This document shows positions 23,624 through 32,214 of a stretch of 64,000 bases of DNA, in pieces (positions within the stretch are counted from its first letter, which is position 1; every line of letters begins with the position of its first letter). The DNA comes from an uncultured Thermoguttaceae bacterium (GTDB lineage Bacteria; Planctomycetota; Planctomycetia; Pirellulales; Thermoguttaceae). The position numbers and the translations under genes were made by a program. The stretch spans positions 102,083 to 166,082 of the forward strand of contig CALFBP010000033.1 in assembly GCA_937951625.1 (NCBI GenBank), in the 5' to 3' direction. Under the pieces are notes generated by a model, which saw nothing but the letters and a program-made list of their open reading frames with translations, was not told where the DNA came from and searched no databases.

Positions 23624-24736
23624 CTATTTGCGTCGCAGCATCCATTTGCTGAAGAAGTCGGTTTCGGGCAGTTCGATGCGGTCGTCGGCGAAGCCGGAAT
23701 CGGGCGAGGCGGGGAAGCCGTTATTCAATTGCCCGTCCTTATTCGCGTCGGCCACGGCCCGCACGCTCCCATCGGCGAACAACACGTTACACGTATTGCG
23801 ATGAACCGGACCGAACAAGCGGTAATCCTGGAGCGTGTCGTTGTTCCACACGGCCCACCAGCCGTTGGGACCATTTTGCGGAGTTCCCGGCGGGAAAGTG
23901 GGCGGTTCCAAGGTGGTCTTGAGAACGGGACCGCGGGTGAAGGAACGTACCGTGGGCGAGCCAGCGCGGTGCGGCCCGAGGTCTTGCACGAGTGTTCCAC
24001 TCGGTTGGCCATCGGCCAAGAGCGGAATGAAGCTTGCTGGCACGCCGCAGGAATCGACGAGGGCTTGGCGGAGCGGCCCAAAGGTCGAACCCAAGGCCGC
24101 TAACGATGGGCCGCACCCAGCCGGTTCAACCTTCAAATTGCCGCTGGTATCCAGGTTTACCGCCGAGCGGACGAGAAACCAACTCGGCGTGTAATTGGTG
24201 TTGAAGTGCTCCAGGAGGATTCTCCGCTCGACAATTTGCTTGGCGGCGGGCGAGCCGGGCGTCTCGGCAGCAAGCAGGCGGCAGGGGTTGGTCTCGGTGG
24301 AGCCATCGGGCAGGGTTTGCGGCGGGCTGCCCAGCCGATCCACGCAGTTGTCGACGGTCGCCTGCATGGTCAACAAGTCGTTGAAGGTATCGCAAATCTG
24401 GGCGGGATTGGAGCGGCACAACATGTTGCCTACCGGCGTGCCGATCTTGACCAGGTCGGCCACCCAGCCCACCTCTGTCACCGCCCCGTCGCGTCGCCAG
24501 TCCATGGCCCCGGAACACAGGAATCCGGTCTTCGCAGCGTGCGCGGCGAATCCCACGCCAAATTGACGCAAGTTGTTTTGGCAAGCAGAACTTCGGCTCG
24601 ACTCCCGGGCCGAGTGCAATGCCGGGAACAGAAGCGCCATCAAGAGCGTCACGATGGCAATTACCACCAACAGCTCCACGAGCGTGACACCGCGCGCCCG
24701 ACGGGCCCCCAGGTATGGCTCGACGACGTCCTTCAT
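23624..24736 (-). CDS. DUF1559-like prepilin protein, second copy
   Basis: 370 residues. A longer leader ([16 protein letters not shown]) precedes the prepilin cleavage motif [14 protein letters not shown] and then [21 protein letters not shown] of DUF1559. The C-terminus reads [20 protein letters not shown] then LNNGF, the Ca-loop-like element shared with the neighbouring copy. GGAGGAGG lies 5 nt before the ATG at 24736; the more upstream ATG overlaps this site. The clear ribosome site and shared domain plan suggest an expressed surface or pseudopilin protein. The non-standard residue after the cleavage glycine (Val rather than Phe) still fits prepilin peptidase substrates. Confidence 0.87.
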   Translation of the reverse strand: MKDVVEPYLGARRARGVTLVELLVVIAIVTLLMALLFPALHSARESSRSSACQNNLRQFGVGFAAHAAKTGFLCSGAMDWRRDGAVTEVGWVADLVKIGTPVGNMLCRSNPAQICDTFNDLLTMQATVDNCVDRLGSPPQTLPDGSTETNPCRLLAAETPGSPAAKQIVERRILLEHFNTNYTPSWFLVRSAVNLDTSGNLKVEPAGCGPSLAALGSTFGPLRQALVDSCGVPASFIPLLADGQPSGTLVQDLGPHRAGSPTVRSFTRGPVLKTTLEPPTFPPGTPQNGPNGWWAVWNNDTLQDYRLFGPVHRNTCNVLFADGSVRAVADANKDGQLNNGFPASPDSGFADDRIELPETDFFSKWMLRRK

Positions 24737-25235
24737 ACCGGCCTCCTCCAAAAAAAGGAAACCACGTTGATTAGAACACGGGAATCAGTTTCCCACGCTC
24801 GATCAACCGTCCCGCGGAATTGTGACGAAGGACTGTCAGCCTTTTATTTGCAAAATGCAAGAATTCGGCGATAAATATGTTAATTCGTGGTCAAAAATGG
24901 ATCGTCACCACGTTAGGAAGCACTACCGCTTAAACGACAGCACTAAAATAGGTTGAATGGTAAATTTGGCGAGAAAACGGCCTCCCAGATTCCCCCAGTT
25001 TCAAGACCGAATCCTCGTGGATTGACTTTCGACCGACATCGCACCGTCGGGTGAACTGTGTCAGCGGATATACGATCAACGACGGGCAATGTGATCTGCT
25101 CGGGATTTCGACTGCAAAAAGCTGGAGAAGAATCAGTTGGGCAGTGACCCCGGACCGCTCGTCACACGAGCGGCTCGCAGGGTAAGGCGCGCCACACGGC
25201 TCTCGCAGTGATCCGCCCGAGTTGCCAATGGTCGC
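24737..25235. other. Intergenic region between thioredoxin-like and prepilin genes
   Basis: About 500 bp. The left part near the prepilin start is AT-rich (AAATATGTTAATTCG) and probably contains its promoter. A perfect palindrome CCGCTCGT-CAC-ACGAGCGG lies at 25155-25173, 3' of the TlpA-like gene, without a T run. No gene is supported. Confidence 0.45.
25155..25173. other. Hairpin 3' of the TlpA-like gene
   Basis: 8-bp perfect arms CCGCTCGT/ACGAGCGG with loop CAC, about 60 bp past the stop of the minus-strand thioredoxin-like gene. It may end or protect that transcript; no T run, so only a weak terminator candidate. Confidence 0.4.
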
Positions 25236-25862
25236 TCAAAGCAAGTCTTCAATCGCTTTCCTGATCTGCTCAGGGGCGATAGGGGCGGGAAACGTGGTGT
25301 GCAACTTGCCGCTGCGGTCATAGAGCCGCAGGTAAGGGATGGTCCCGTTCTCGATGCCGAAGGCCTCGACGGATTGCGAAGAGGCCCCGGTGGCGGCACG
25401 GAAGTTCTCCGTCGTCGCCTTGTGGGCCGAAAGAAAGGCGAGAACGTCATGTTCGTCCTCGGGGTCGTCGAGCGACACGGTGAAGACTTTCAGCCCGCGG
25501 TCGCCGAGTTCCCTCTGAAGGGCTACGGTGTGCGGGAACAGCTCTTTACACGGCTCACACCACGTGGCCCAAAAGTCGACCAGCACGACGCGACCCCGCT
25601 GGGCGGCCACGGCTGCGTCTAGACCGGCGGGATCGATCGCGCGGAGGGAGACCGTCGAAACCGCTTCACGGGCAGTTCCCAGTTCAGCGGGGGACGGCTG
25701 CGGCGCGCGGGCACAGCCCACGAGGATCGCCACGTAAGCCGCAACCGTCCACTGGAACCACACCTCCAAACAGCCCCACCGTTTGCAGCAGCGAGACCAC
25801 GATGCCGACTCAGACGCCGCCAAGGTGCACTCCAATAGGCTTAATCCCACTTGATGCTGCAC
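25236..25862 (-). CDS. TlpA/ResA-type thioredoxin-fold lipoprotein
   Basis: Periplasmic thiol-disulfide oxidoreductase candidate. VVLVDFWATWCEPCKELFPHT carries the WCxxC active site, and a cis-Pro motif follows in GTIPYLRLYD. An upstream hydrophobic stretch ending VAILVGCARAP looks like a lipobox (acylated Cys). The start is unclear: a GTG at 25862 overlaps the end of the upstream gene by 22 bp and has basic residues before the hydrophobic segment, and a GTG at 25763 gives a shorter signal without them. It is translationally coupled or co-transcribed with the thioredoxin-like gene at 25841-26461. The TlpA/ResA family reduces disulfides, often for cytochrome c assembly; the partner here is unknown. 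Confidence 0.8.
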   Translation of the reverse strand: MQHQVGLSLLECTLAASESASWSRCCKRWGCLEVWFQWTVAAYVAILVGCARAPQPSPAELGTAREAVSTVSLRAIDPAGLDAAVAAQRGRVVLVDFWATWCEPCKELFPHTVALQRELGDRGLKVFTVSLDDPEDEHDVLAFLSAHKATTENFRAATGASSQSVEAFGIENGTIPYLRLYDRSGKLHTTFPAPIAPEQIRKAIEDLL

Positions 25863-26461
25863 CCGAACTGCTTGGTGACGGCTTTGGGCGGGGCCTTGCC
25901 TTCCAAGAGGGCGTCCAAGGCGTTGCGGAGGAACGGCTCTTGCGCGCTGGATTCATTCATGTTATCGTCAATCGCGCCCATGTAGGCGATTTTCCGTTCC
26001 TTATCCAGCACGAAAATGTGCGGCGTGCATGTGGCCCCGTAGCTCTTGGCGACATCCTGTGTCGCATCGAAGAGGTAGGGGAAATTGAACCCCTTTTCTT
26101 TCGCACGCTCTTTCATCTTGTCAAAGCTGTCCTGAGGTTGCTTCCTGGGACTGTTGGGATTGATGGCCACAAGCTGGACGCCCTTCGGGCCATAATCCTT
26201 CTGCAACGCAATTAGCCGGTCCTCATACGCCTTGGCGACAGGACAGTGGTTGCAAGTGAAAACGACGACCACTAGCTTCGCGTCCGCGTAGTCGGAAAGG
26301 GAGTGCTGCTTATCGTCAACGCCGGTCAAACCAGACCAATTCGGAGCTGCGTCGCCAATCTTCAGCGGATTGGCCGCGAGCCCCGCAGCCGCCATCGCAA
26401 CGACCACCGCCACCGCCATCATTCCAACTACAACCTGCGTTCGTGCGTGTTTGCGCGTCAT
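25841..26461 (-). CDS. Exported thioredoxin/AhpC-like redoxin
   Basis: 206 residues with a signal peptide (RTQVVVGMMAVAVVVAMAAAGLA). The redoxin domain contains KLVVVVFTCNHCPVAKAYEDR (CNHC redox motif), CTPHIFVLDKERKIAYMGAIDDN and the family ending VTKQFGCSIKW. These mark a thioredoxin-family group annotated in many planctomycetes as redoxin or peroxiredoxin-like; the exact substrate is unknown. It is the first gene of a two-gene operon with the TlpA-like lipoprotein, suggesting both work on thiol redox balance in the cell envelope. Divergent from protein B. Confidence 0.88.
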   Translation of the reverse strand: MTRKHARTQVVVGMMAVAVVVAMAAAGLAANPLKIGDAAPNWSGLTGVDDKQHSLSDYADAKLVVVVFTCNHCPVAKAYEDRLIALQKDYGPKGVQLVAINPNSPRKQPQDSFDKMKERAKEKGFNFPYLFDATQDVAKSYGATCTPHIFVLDKERKIAYMGAIDDNMNESSAQEPFLRNALDALLEGKAPPKAVTKQFGCSIKWD

Positions 26462-26865
26462 GGTTTCACGTTCCTTTTGCTTGTCAGACCAAGATCAGCT
26501 CAAACCACATTGGAGACTTCGCGTAAACTGTACGGGCGTGGGGGTAAGGCGGCTAGCCCCCAAAACGGATTGCGGGCCCAGGTCGCATTCCGGAAGTTGC
26601 GTTTTCCTATCTTATCTAGACATCTCAAATTAACGTTGCGCGTCGCTCGGATTCCAGCTTTTCTCAGAGCGGTGCAAAGTATGGCCAAAGAGGATTCGCT
26701 TCCATCAGCATGCGGTGTGGACGAGCAGCGATGGCAGGTGGGCGAGTCGGAATTCCGAGATCTCGACCGCCCCATGTTGGCAGATTCGCTTATTATTTGC
26801 GATACTAGGGTTAGTTTGGCGCGGTGCGGAGTCGGACTTTTCGGTCAGGTGGAGGAGGTGCGGCT
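26462..26865. other. Divergent intergenic region upstream of protein B
   Basis: About 400 bp between the redoxin and protein B. The middle is AT-rich (TTTTCCTATCTTATCTAGAC) and TTATTTGCGATACTAGGG at 26790-26807 could hold a -10 for protein B. No confident promoter pair and no gene. Confidence 0.4.
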
Positions 26866-29800
26866 GTGGCTCAGGTGATGCTTTCACTATGCAATCGCGA
26901 CGGGGCCTATCGTGTTGCCCGTCGAACGGTGTGTTTCCTGACGATTAGTGCTCTGCGTCCTGATCGGGGCGACGGGGACAGTATTCTTCAGCGCTCCACT
27001 GGCGGCGTGTGGCTGCCGATCTTGGTGGCGTTGGTTTGGCTCGTGGGGATCGCGGGGGTTCTGGCTCAGGATCCTTCAAGCAGCGCTGCCCCGCCCGCCG
27101 ACAGTTCGGAGGCACAACCTGACAACTCGACTTCGGCCGGTGCGGCCCCGGGGGGAGTCCCGCCGGCTGGTCCTGGAATGCCTGGTCCCGGAATGCCCGG
27201 CCCAGGTATGCCTGCGGGTTACCCTGGAGCTCCCGGCGCAGGAATGCCTCCCGGTTATCCTGGCGGGCCAGGGATGCCGGGCATGGGCCAGCCACAAGCC
27301 CCTGCAAAGTCGAATCTGCCGGACGACATCAGCCAGTGGAAAAAGAACGAGTACTATCAGGCCCGGCGGGAAGGGCATCCCAAACTCAAAGAGGCCGTCA
27401 AGCTCCTCGGCAAGACCTTCGCCCTGAAACAAACCAATGACGCGAAAAAGGCCGATCAAGCCGCAACGCTCTTGGTGCGGCTTTTGGCGGGCGACTTGCC
27501 CAAGCCTGTTGAACCTTCGGCAACCCCATCGACTGCGGCCGCTTTTCCCGAGGATTCGTCATCCAGCGCTGGACCGATGATGGGCGGTCCGCCGCCGGGG
27601 ATGCCTGGCGGGCCACCACCAGGGATGCCGGGTGGGCCGCCGCCGGGCATGATGGGCGAGGCGCCGCCGGGCATGATGGGCGGAATGTACGGCGCAAGCG
27701 GTGAGCAGATCAGACCGCTCGATCCGGAAACGATCACCGCCATCGTCGAGGCCTTGACTGTCAACGGCGGTGCGGTGGCGAAGAAGGCCCTTGCAGAGAT
27801 CCTTCAGGGTACGCAGAAGAGCGATAGCGATGCCGCGGCGACCCGAGCGGCTTTGGAGTGCTTGGTGAAATATCCCGACTCGGAATCGGAGTCCACCTTG
27901 TTCCGAGCGATTACCGATCCCGAGTCGTTCCGCCCCAAGGCCAAAACCACCACTCCGCAGCCTGGCGGCGTTTATTCGCCAAGCGGAATTCCACCTGGTT
28001 ACCCTGGAATGCCCGGCGGACCGGCGGCGCCAGGGATGCCGCCGGATAGTTCGGCTGCGGCTCCGCCGAGCGCGGATACCGGGATGCCGCCGGGTTATCC
28101 CGCAGCGCCGCCCGAGAGTCCAGACGCCTCCGCGAGTCCGTATCCGGGAATGGGGCCGATGATGGGGTCGGGCTATCCGGGCGGGATGATGGGGGGCTCG
28201 CAGGCGAAGCTCGGACCCGCCCAATTCCAGACCTTGGCCTTGGCCGTCGCCACCCCGGTGGCCTCCGAGGCGTTCCGTCTGAAGGTGGCCAACGCGCTGG
28301 GCGAGACGGCGCCGGAGTATCGTCCGCCGCTGACGAAGTTTCTCTTGCAGCCCAATCCTGAAAACCTAGCCGCACAGTTCGTCTTGCTTAAGGCAGACGC
28401 GATCGATGCGGCAGCCAAGCTCGCCATCGGCAGTTATCTGACAACCTACAGCTCTCAGGCCCTATGCGCCCTGCTGGGCATCCCCACGGAGAAGTTGAAG
28501 GTTCACCAATCAAAACCAGCGAGCGGGACGCAAGGCGGCCCGATGCCGGGTTATCCCGGTGCCGACGCGATGACGCCTGGGGTTTCCGTAGGGCCCGAGT
28601 CGAGCGGCCCAGAGCCTGCCGTTCCGATTGCCCCAGGGGTTCCGCCGGGAATGCCTGGCGGTCCACCACCGCAGGCGCCAGCAGGCCAGCCCATGAGTGA
28701 TCCGGCCGCAGCCGAGCCGGGCGCGTTTCCCGGAATGCCCGGCGGTTATCCCGGGATGCTGGGCGGGGGCTATCCGGGAATGCCAGGTGCCCCAGGCGGA
28801 ACCGCAGGTGCGTCCCCCGGCCTTTCTGTGGTGGAGTTAGCCAAGCAATATGCCAAGGATCCGGACTTGGCCTATCGGGTGGGGCGGCAACTGTGGGGTA
28901 GTGCGTTCCTTCCTTTCGCTCTCGAAAAGCTGGAGGCATTGCCCTCGATTCAAAAAGGCGCCCCAGCGATCTTGCTGGCGGGCACGGTCCCGCTGGATGC
29001 GGTGCGGGCAAGTCTCTATCAAGTGTTGATGAAGCACCACGCGGAGGGCACCAGGGCGTTGGAAGCGGCCGGGCTCGGCGGGGTGGTTGTCACAGAGCCG
29101 GGTTTGCTGGTCGTTCTGAAGGGGCTCCCGCGAAAAGACCTCGAGCCGGAGAAGCTGACGGCCTTGCAGCGATACCGCCGCGACGCTAGGGGCGGCGCCG
29201 GGGGACAAGGGGCAACACCTGGTCAGGACCCGAGAAAGGCCCCCGGCACGCTGAAAAAAGGACGCGTGCCGAAACCCCAACCGGGCGAGGCGGGCAGCGA
29301 GGTCCCCGGCGGGGCCATTCCCGGCGGCCCGATGCTTGGTCCCGAGGGGTCGGGCGGAGTGCCGGGCGGGCAGCAAGCGGGTCCAGGAGCTGAGTATCAA
29401 TGGATGGACGCCGCGGAAAAACTGGCCCGCGCCATGTGCGAATGGTTCTCGGCGGCGGCCTCGGCGGCAGCCGAAAAGGGGGTCGAAGTGTCGGAAGAGG
29501 TCCGGCCCATCGAAATCCCCGCCTCGGTCAATGTCGTGGCCGAGTATCATTTCAATTGGCCGAAGGACCTCGCCCAAAAGGATGGCCTCTTCGGCGTCTC
29601 GCCGGATCCCATGATGGTCCATTACATCCGTTTGGAGCAGAAAACGTCGCCGCGCAAGGTGTTCGCGTATTTTCGCACCGGCAATCGCGTCATCCGGCCG
29701 GTGGAGCACCCGGTCGCCAACGGATTCTGGATGGAGAGCTTTCGGCCCGTGCCGGGCACGGATCGGCAGCGTTCCGTGGACATTTTCGTGACCAAGAAGG

Positions 29801-30117
29801 AGCTGGCCGCGAAAGAGAAACCAACTCGGGAGGCTAGCGGGGCGCCGGGCATGGTGGGCCCCGGCGCTTATCCCGGGATGCCGGGCCCTGGCGAAGCGAT
29901 GTCGGGCCCGGCGGGTGTTCCTGGGCCGGGAGGTTGGCAAGGGGGACAACGCGACCCCGCCGCCAAAGATGAGGTCAGCGACTTGATCGTCGAAATCCTT
30001 GTCGTGGAGGTGAAGAGCCCAGCCCCCATGCCCGATCGCGAGCCCGCAGAAGGCGACGAGGGCCAGGAAGGCGCCCCGGCGAAAAAAGGCAAGAGCAAGG
30101 TGACCATCGTCGAATGA
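26866..30117 (+). CDS. Giant Gly/Pro/Met-rich membrane protein B (paralogue of A)
   Basis: 1083 residues, no named family. A GTG at 26866 has GGAGGAGG 7 nt upstream and is chosen as start. A membrane or signal helix (VWLPILVALVWLVGIAGVLA) is followed by low-complexity tracts built from PGMPG, GGYPGMPG, PPGMMG and similar units, broken up by domains that align in order with protein A: DISQWKKNEYYQARREGHPKL, ITAIVEALTVNGG, NPENLAAQFVLLKAD, YRVGRQLWGSA, TEPGLLVVLKG, AEYHFNWPKD, MVHYIRLEQKTSPRKV and LIVEILVVEVK. So B is A with collagen- or elastin-like inserts between conserved blocks. Probably extracytoplasmic and extended. Function unknown. Confidence 0.8.
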   Translation: MAQVMLSLCNRDGAYRVARRTVCFLTISALRPDRGDGDSILQRSTGGVWLPILVALVWLVGIAGVLAQDPSSSAAPPADSSEAQPDNSTSAGAAPGGVPPAGPGMPGPGMPGPGMPAGYPGAPGAGMPPGYPGGPGMPGMGQPQAPAKSNLPDDISQWKKNEYYQARREGHPKLKEAVKLLGKTFALKQTNDAKKADQAATLLVRLLAGDLPKPVEPSATPSTAAAFPEDSSSSAGPMMGGPPPGMPGGPPPGMPGGPPPGMMGEAPPGMMGGMYGASGEQIRPLDPETITAIVEALTVNGGAVAKKALAEILQGTQKSDSDAAATRAALECLVKYPDSESESTLFRAITDPESFRPKAKTTTPQPGGVYSPSGIPPGYPGMPGGPAAPGMPPDSSAAAPPSADTGMPPGYPAAPPESPDASASPYPGMGPMMGSGYPGGMMGGSQAKLGPAQFQTLALAVATPVASEAFRLKVANALGETAPEYRPPLTKFLLQPNPENLAAQFVLLKADAIDAAAKLAIGSYLTTYSSQALCALLGIPTEKLKVHQSKPASGTQGGPMPGYPGADAMTPGVSVGPESSGPEPAVPIAPGVPPGMPGGPPPQAPAGQPMSDPAAAEPGAFPGMPGGYPGMLGGGYPGMPGAPGGTAGASPGLSVVELAKQYAKDPDLAYRVGRQLWGSAFLPFALEKLEALPSIQKGAPAILLAGTVPLDAVRASLYQVLMKHHAEGTRALEAAGLGGVVVTEPGLLVVLKGLPRKDLEPEKLTALQRYRRDARGGAGGQGATPGQDPRKAPGTLKKGRVPKPQPGEAGSEVPGGAIPGGPMLGPEGSGGVPGGQQAGPGAEYQWMDAAEKLARAMCEWFSAAASAAAEKGVEVSEEVRPIEIPASVNVVAEYHFNWPKDLAQKDGLFGVSPDPMMVHYIRLEQKTSPRKVFAYFRTGNRVIRPVEHPVANGFWMESFRPVPGTDRQRSVDIFVTKKELAAKEKPTREASGAPGMVGPGAYPGMPGPGEAMSGPAGVPGPGGWQGGQRDPAAKDEVSDLIVEILVVEVKSPAPMPDREPAEGDEGQEGAPAKKGKSKVTIVE

Positions 30118-30378
30118 CTTTGATGCCTGTCTTCGAACTTCGCGAGGTTTGCAGGCGAGATGATGTAGCCCACGAATTGCCGAATATGGTCTTGTAGTTC
30201 GAGCCGCGTTCACGCCCTGGAAGTGGCTGAGCACAATCAGTCAACCCCCCCGCCAGGGCGTTTCGTTGTCTGGGTCGGGCGTGGAGATTAGGATGACCGA
30301 GAGCGCCGCGGTTGCGGTTGCGTAGCCGTGGACCGGCGCCGAAGCGGCGGCATTGTTCCAGTGCCCGCGGAGTCAACC

Positions 30379-32007
30379 ATGCTTACCGCGCTTTTTGTGG
30401 CGTGTGCGACTGTCTTTCTAATCGCGTTTTTCAGCTACGGCCGGTTCCTCGAAAGGCGGTTCGAGATTGACGATTGCCGGCGGACGCCGAGCCATGTGGA
30501 ATACGACGGAGTGGATCGGGTGCCGGCGCACCCGGCGGTGTTGTTTGGGCACCATTTTTCGTCGATCGCCGGCGCTGGTCCGATCGTGGGACCGATCATC
30601 GCGGCGACGGCCTTTGGTTGGGCAGCGCCGCTGCTCTGGGTAATGTTGGGGGCGATCTTCATTGGCGGCGTCCACGATTTCGCGGCCCTGGTGGCTTCAG
30701 TGCGCAACCGGGCGCGCTCGATCGCCGACGTCGCCCGAGAGTCCATGTCTCCGCTCGCCTACCGCATGTTGCTGGTCTTCATGTGGCTGGCCCTCGTGTA
30801 CGTCCTGACGGTGTTCACCGACCTGACGGCGACGACGTTTGTCGAGGATGGCGGCGTGGCCACGTCGGCCTGGCTGTTCGTGGTGTTGGCGATCTGCTTT
30901 GGGTTTTCCTTATATCGGCTCAAGGTCCCGATTCTTTGGGCGACGTTGGTTTTCGTTCCCTTGGTGTTTTTGGCGATTTGGGCGGGCGAGTCGCTGCCCA
31001 TCTCTTCCCAGGGGCTTGGTTCTTGGCTGGGACTGAGCCCGGCCAAAGCTTGGTCCGTGGTCCTGATCGCTTACTGCTTCGTGGCCTCGGTGACGCCGGT
31101 CTGGATCTTGCTCCAGCCGCGGGATTACCTGTCTTCGTATTTGCTCTACGCCTCGATGCTGTTGGCGTTGATCGGCATCCTTTTCGGCGGGTTCGAGGTG
31201 CAATTCCCCGCCTTCGTCGCTTGGAGCGCCGCGGGAATCGGCCCTTTGTTTCCCATCGTGTTCATCACCGTGGCCTGCGGGGCGTGTTCCGGGTTCCATT
31301 CGCTGGTGGCGTCGGGCACGACCTCGAAGCAACTGGACAAGGAAAGCCACGCCCGAATGGTGGGCTATGGGGCGATGCTGGTCGAGGGCTTGGTGGCCGT
31401 CATGGCCTTGACAACGGTGATGATGCTGTCGCCGGGCGATGCGTTGACGGGCAAGCCGCCGCTGGCGGTGTATGGGGCGGGTATCGGCCGCTTCGCCGCG
31501 GTGATGGGAATTCCCGAGAAGCTGGGGGTGTCATTCGGCCTGTTGGCGCTGTCGACGTTCATTTTGACGACCCTCGACACCGCGACCCGATTGGGTCGCT
31601 ACATCTTCGAGGAATTCTTCCAATTGCGGCCGGGCCCTGCCCGATTCGGCGCCACGCTGGCCACGTTGGCCTTGCCGCTGCTGTTCGCTTTGATGACGCT
31701 CAAGGACGCGCAAGGCCAGCCGATTCCGGCTTGGAAGGCGATCTGGCCGGTGTTCGGCGCGACGAACCAGTTGCTGGCCGGATTGACGTTCGTGGTCTTG
31801 GCCGTGTGGCTGCGGCGGACTTCGGGGAAATCCGGATTCCTTTGGGCTCCGCTGGTCTTCATGATTGCCGCCACGCTGTATGCCTTGGTTCTGTTGATTC
31901 AGCAGTATGGTCTTTCGCTCATCGGCGGGATTGCGTCTGTGCTGCTCGCCTTGGCTGTGCTGTTGATCGTGGAAGCCGTGCGCGCCCGCTTCCGTCTGGT
32001 GGAGTGA
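30379..32007 (+). CDS. cstA: Carbon starvation protein CstA family transporter
   Basis: 542-residue polytopic inner-membrane protein. Diagnostic motifs include HPAVLFGHHFSSIAGAGPIVGP near the N-terminus, GAIFIGGVHDF, CGACSGFHSLVASGTTSKQL and FILTTLDTATRLGRY. CstA-family proteins take up peptides or pyruvate when carbon is scarce. The ATG at 30379 is chosen because the upstream 17 residues are Arg-rich and not family-like. Length fits the shorter CstA proteins of about 500-600 residues. It stands alone; the next gene starts 207 bp later on the same strand. Confidence 0.93.
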   Translation: MLTALFVACATVFLIAFFSYGRFLERRFEIDDCRRTPSHVEYDGVDRVPAHPAVLFGHHFSSIAGAGPIVGPIIAATAFGWAAPLLWVMLGAIFIGGVHDFAALVASVRNRARSIADVARESMSPLAYRMLLVFMWLALVYVLTVFTDLTATTFVEDGGVATSAWLFVVLAICFGFSLYRLKVPILWATLVFVPLVFLAIWAGESLPISSQGLGSWLGLSPAKAWSVVLIAYCFVASVTPVWILLQPRDYLSSYLLYASMLLALIGILFGGFEVQFPAFVAWSAAGIGPLFPIVFITVACGACSGFHSLVASGTTSKQLDKESHARMVGYGAMLVEGLVAVMALTTVMMLSPGDALTGKPPLAVYGAGIGRFAAVMGIPEKLGVSFGLLALSTFILTTLDTATRLGRYIFEEFFQLRPGPARFGATLATLALPLLFALMTLKDAQGQPIPAWKAIWPVFGATNQLLAGLTFVVLAVWLRRTSGKSGFLWAPLVFMIAATLYALVLLIQQYGLSLIGGIASVLLALAVLLIVEAVRARFRLVE

Positions 32008-32214
32008 CGCGGTCGTGCCGGCGTTTGTGCCCCGCACGGTCGGTGTGGGGTTGCCTGGCCGAGGTTCAACAGGCGTCGCCCGTGGTCTGTCTGTGCATCG
32101 CGGAGCGCCGGTCGCGCAGACCGCAGGCCGCGGTCACGGAGGGGCTGGAAGCTGCCTGGCGCAGTTCCTATCATGGCGCGAGATGGAATTCGCTAGTCGG
32201 TTCGGGAGCGGTCC

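Noticed and set aside
28837..30234. 465-codon minus-strand frame opposite protein B
   Set aside because: Antisense of the conserved C-terminal blocks shared between proteins A and B, so the plus-strand reading is the real one.
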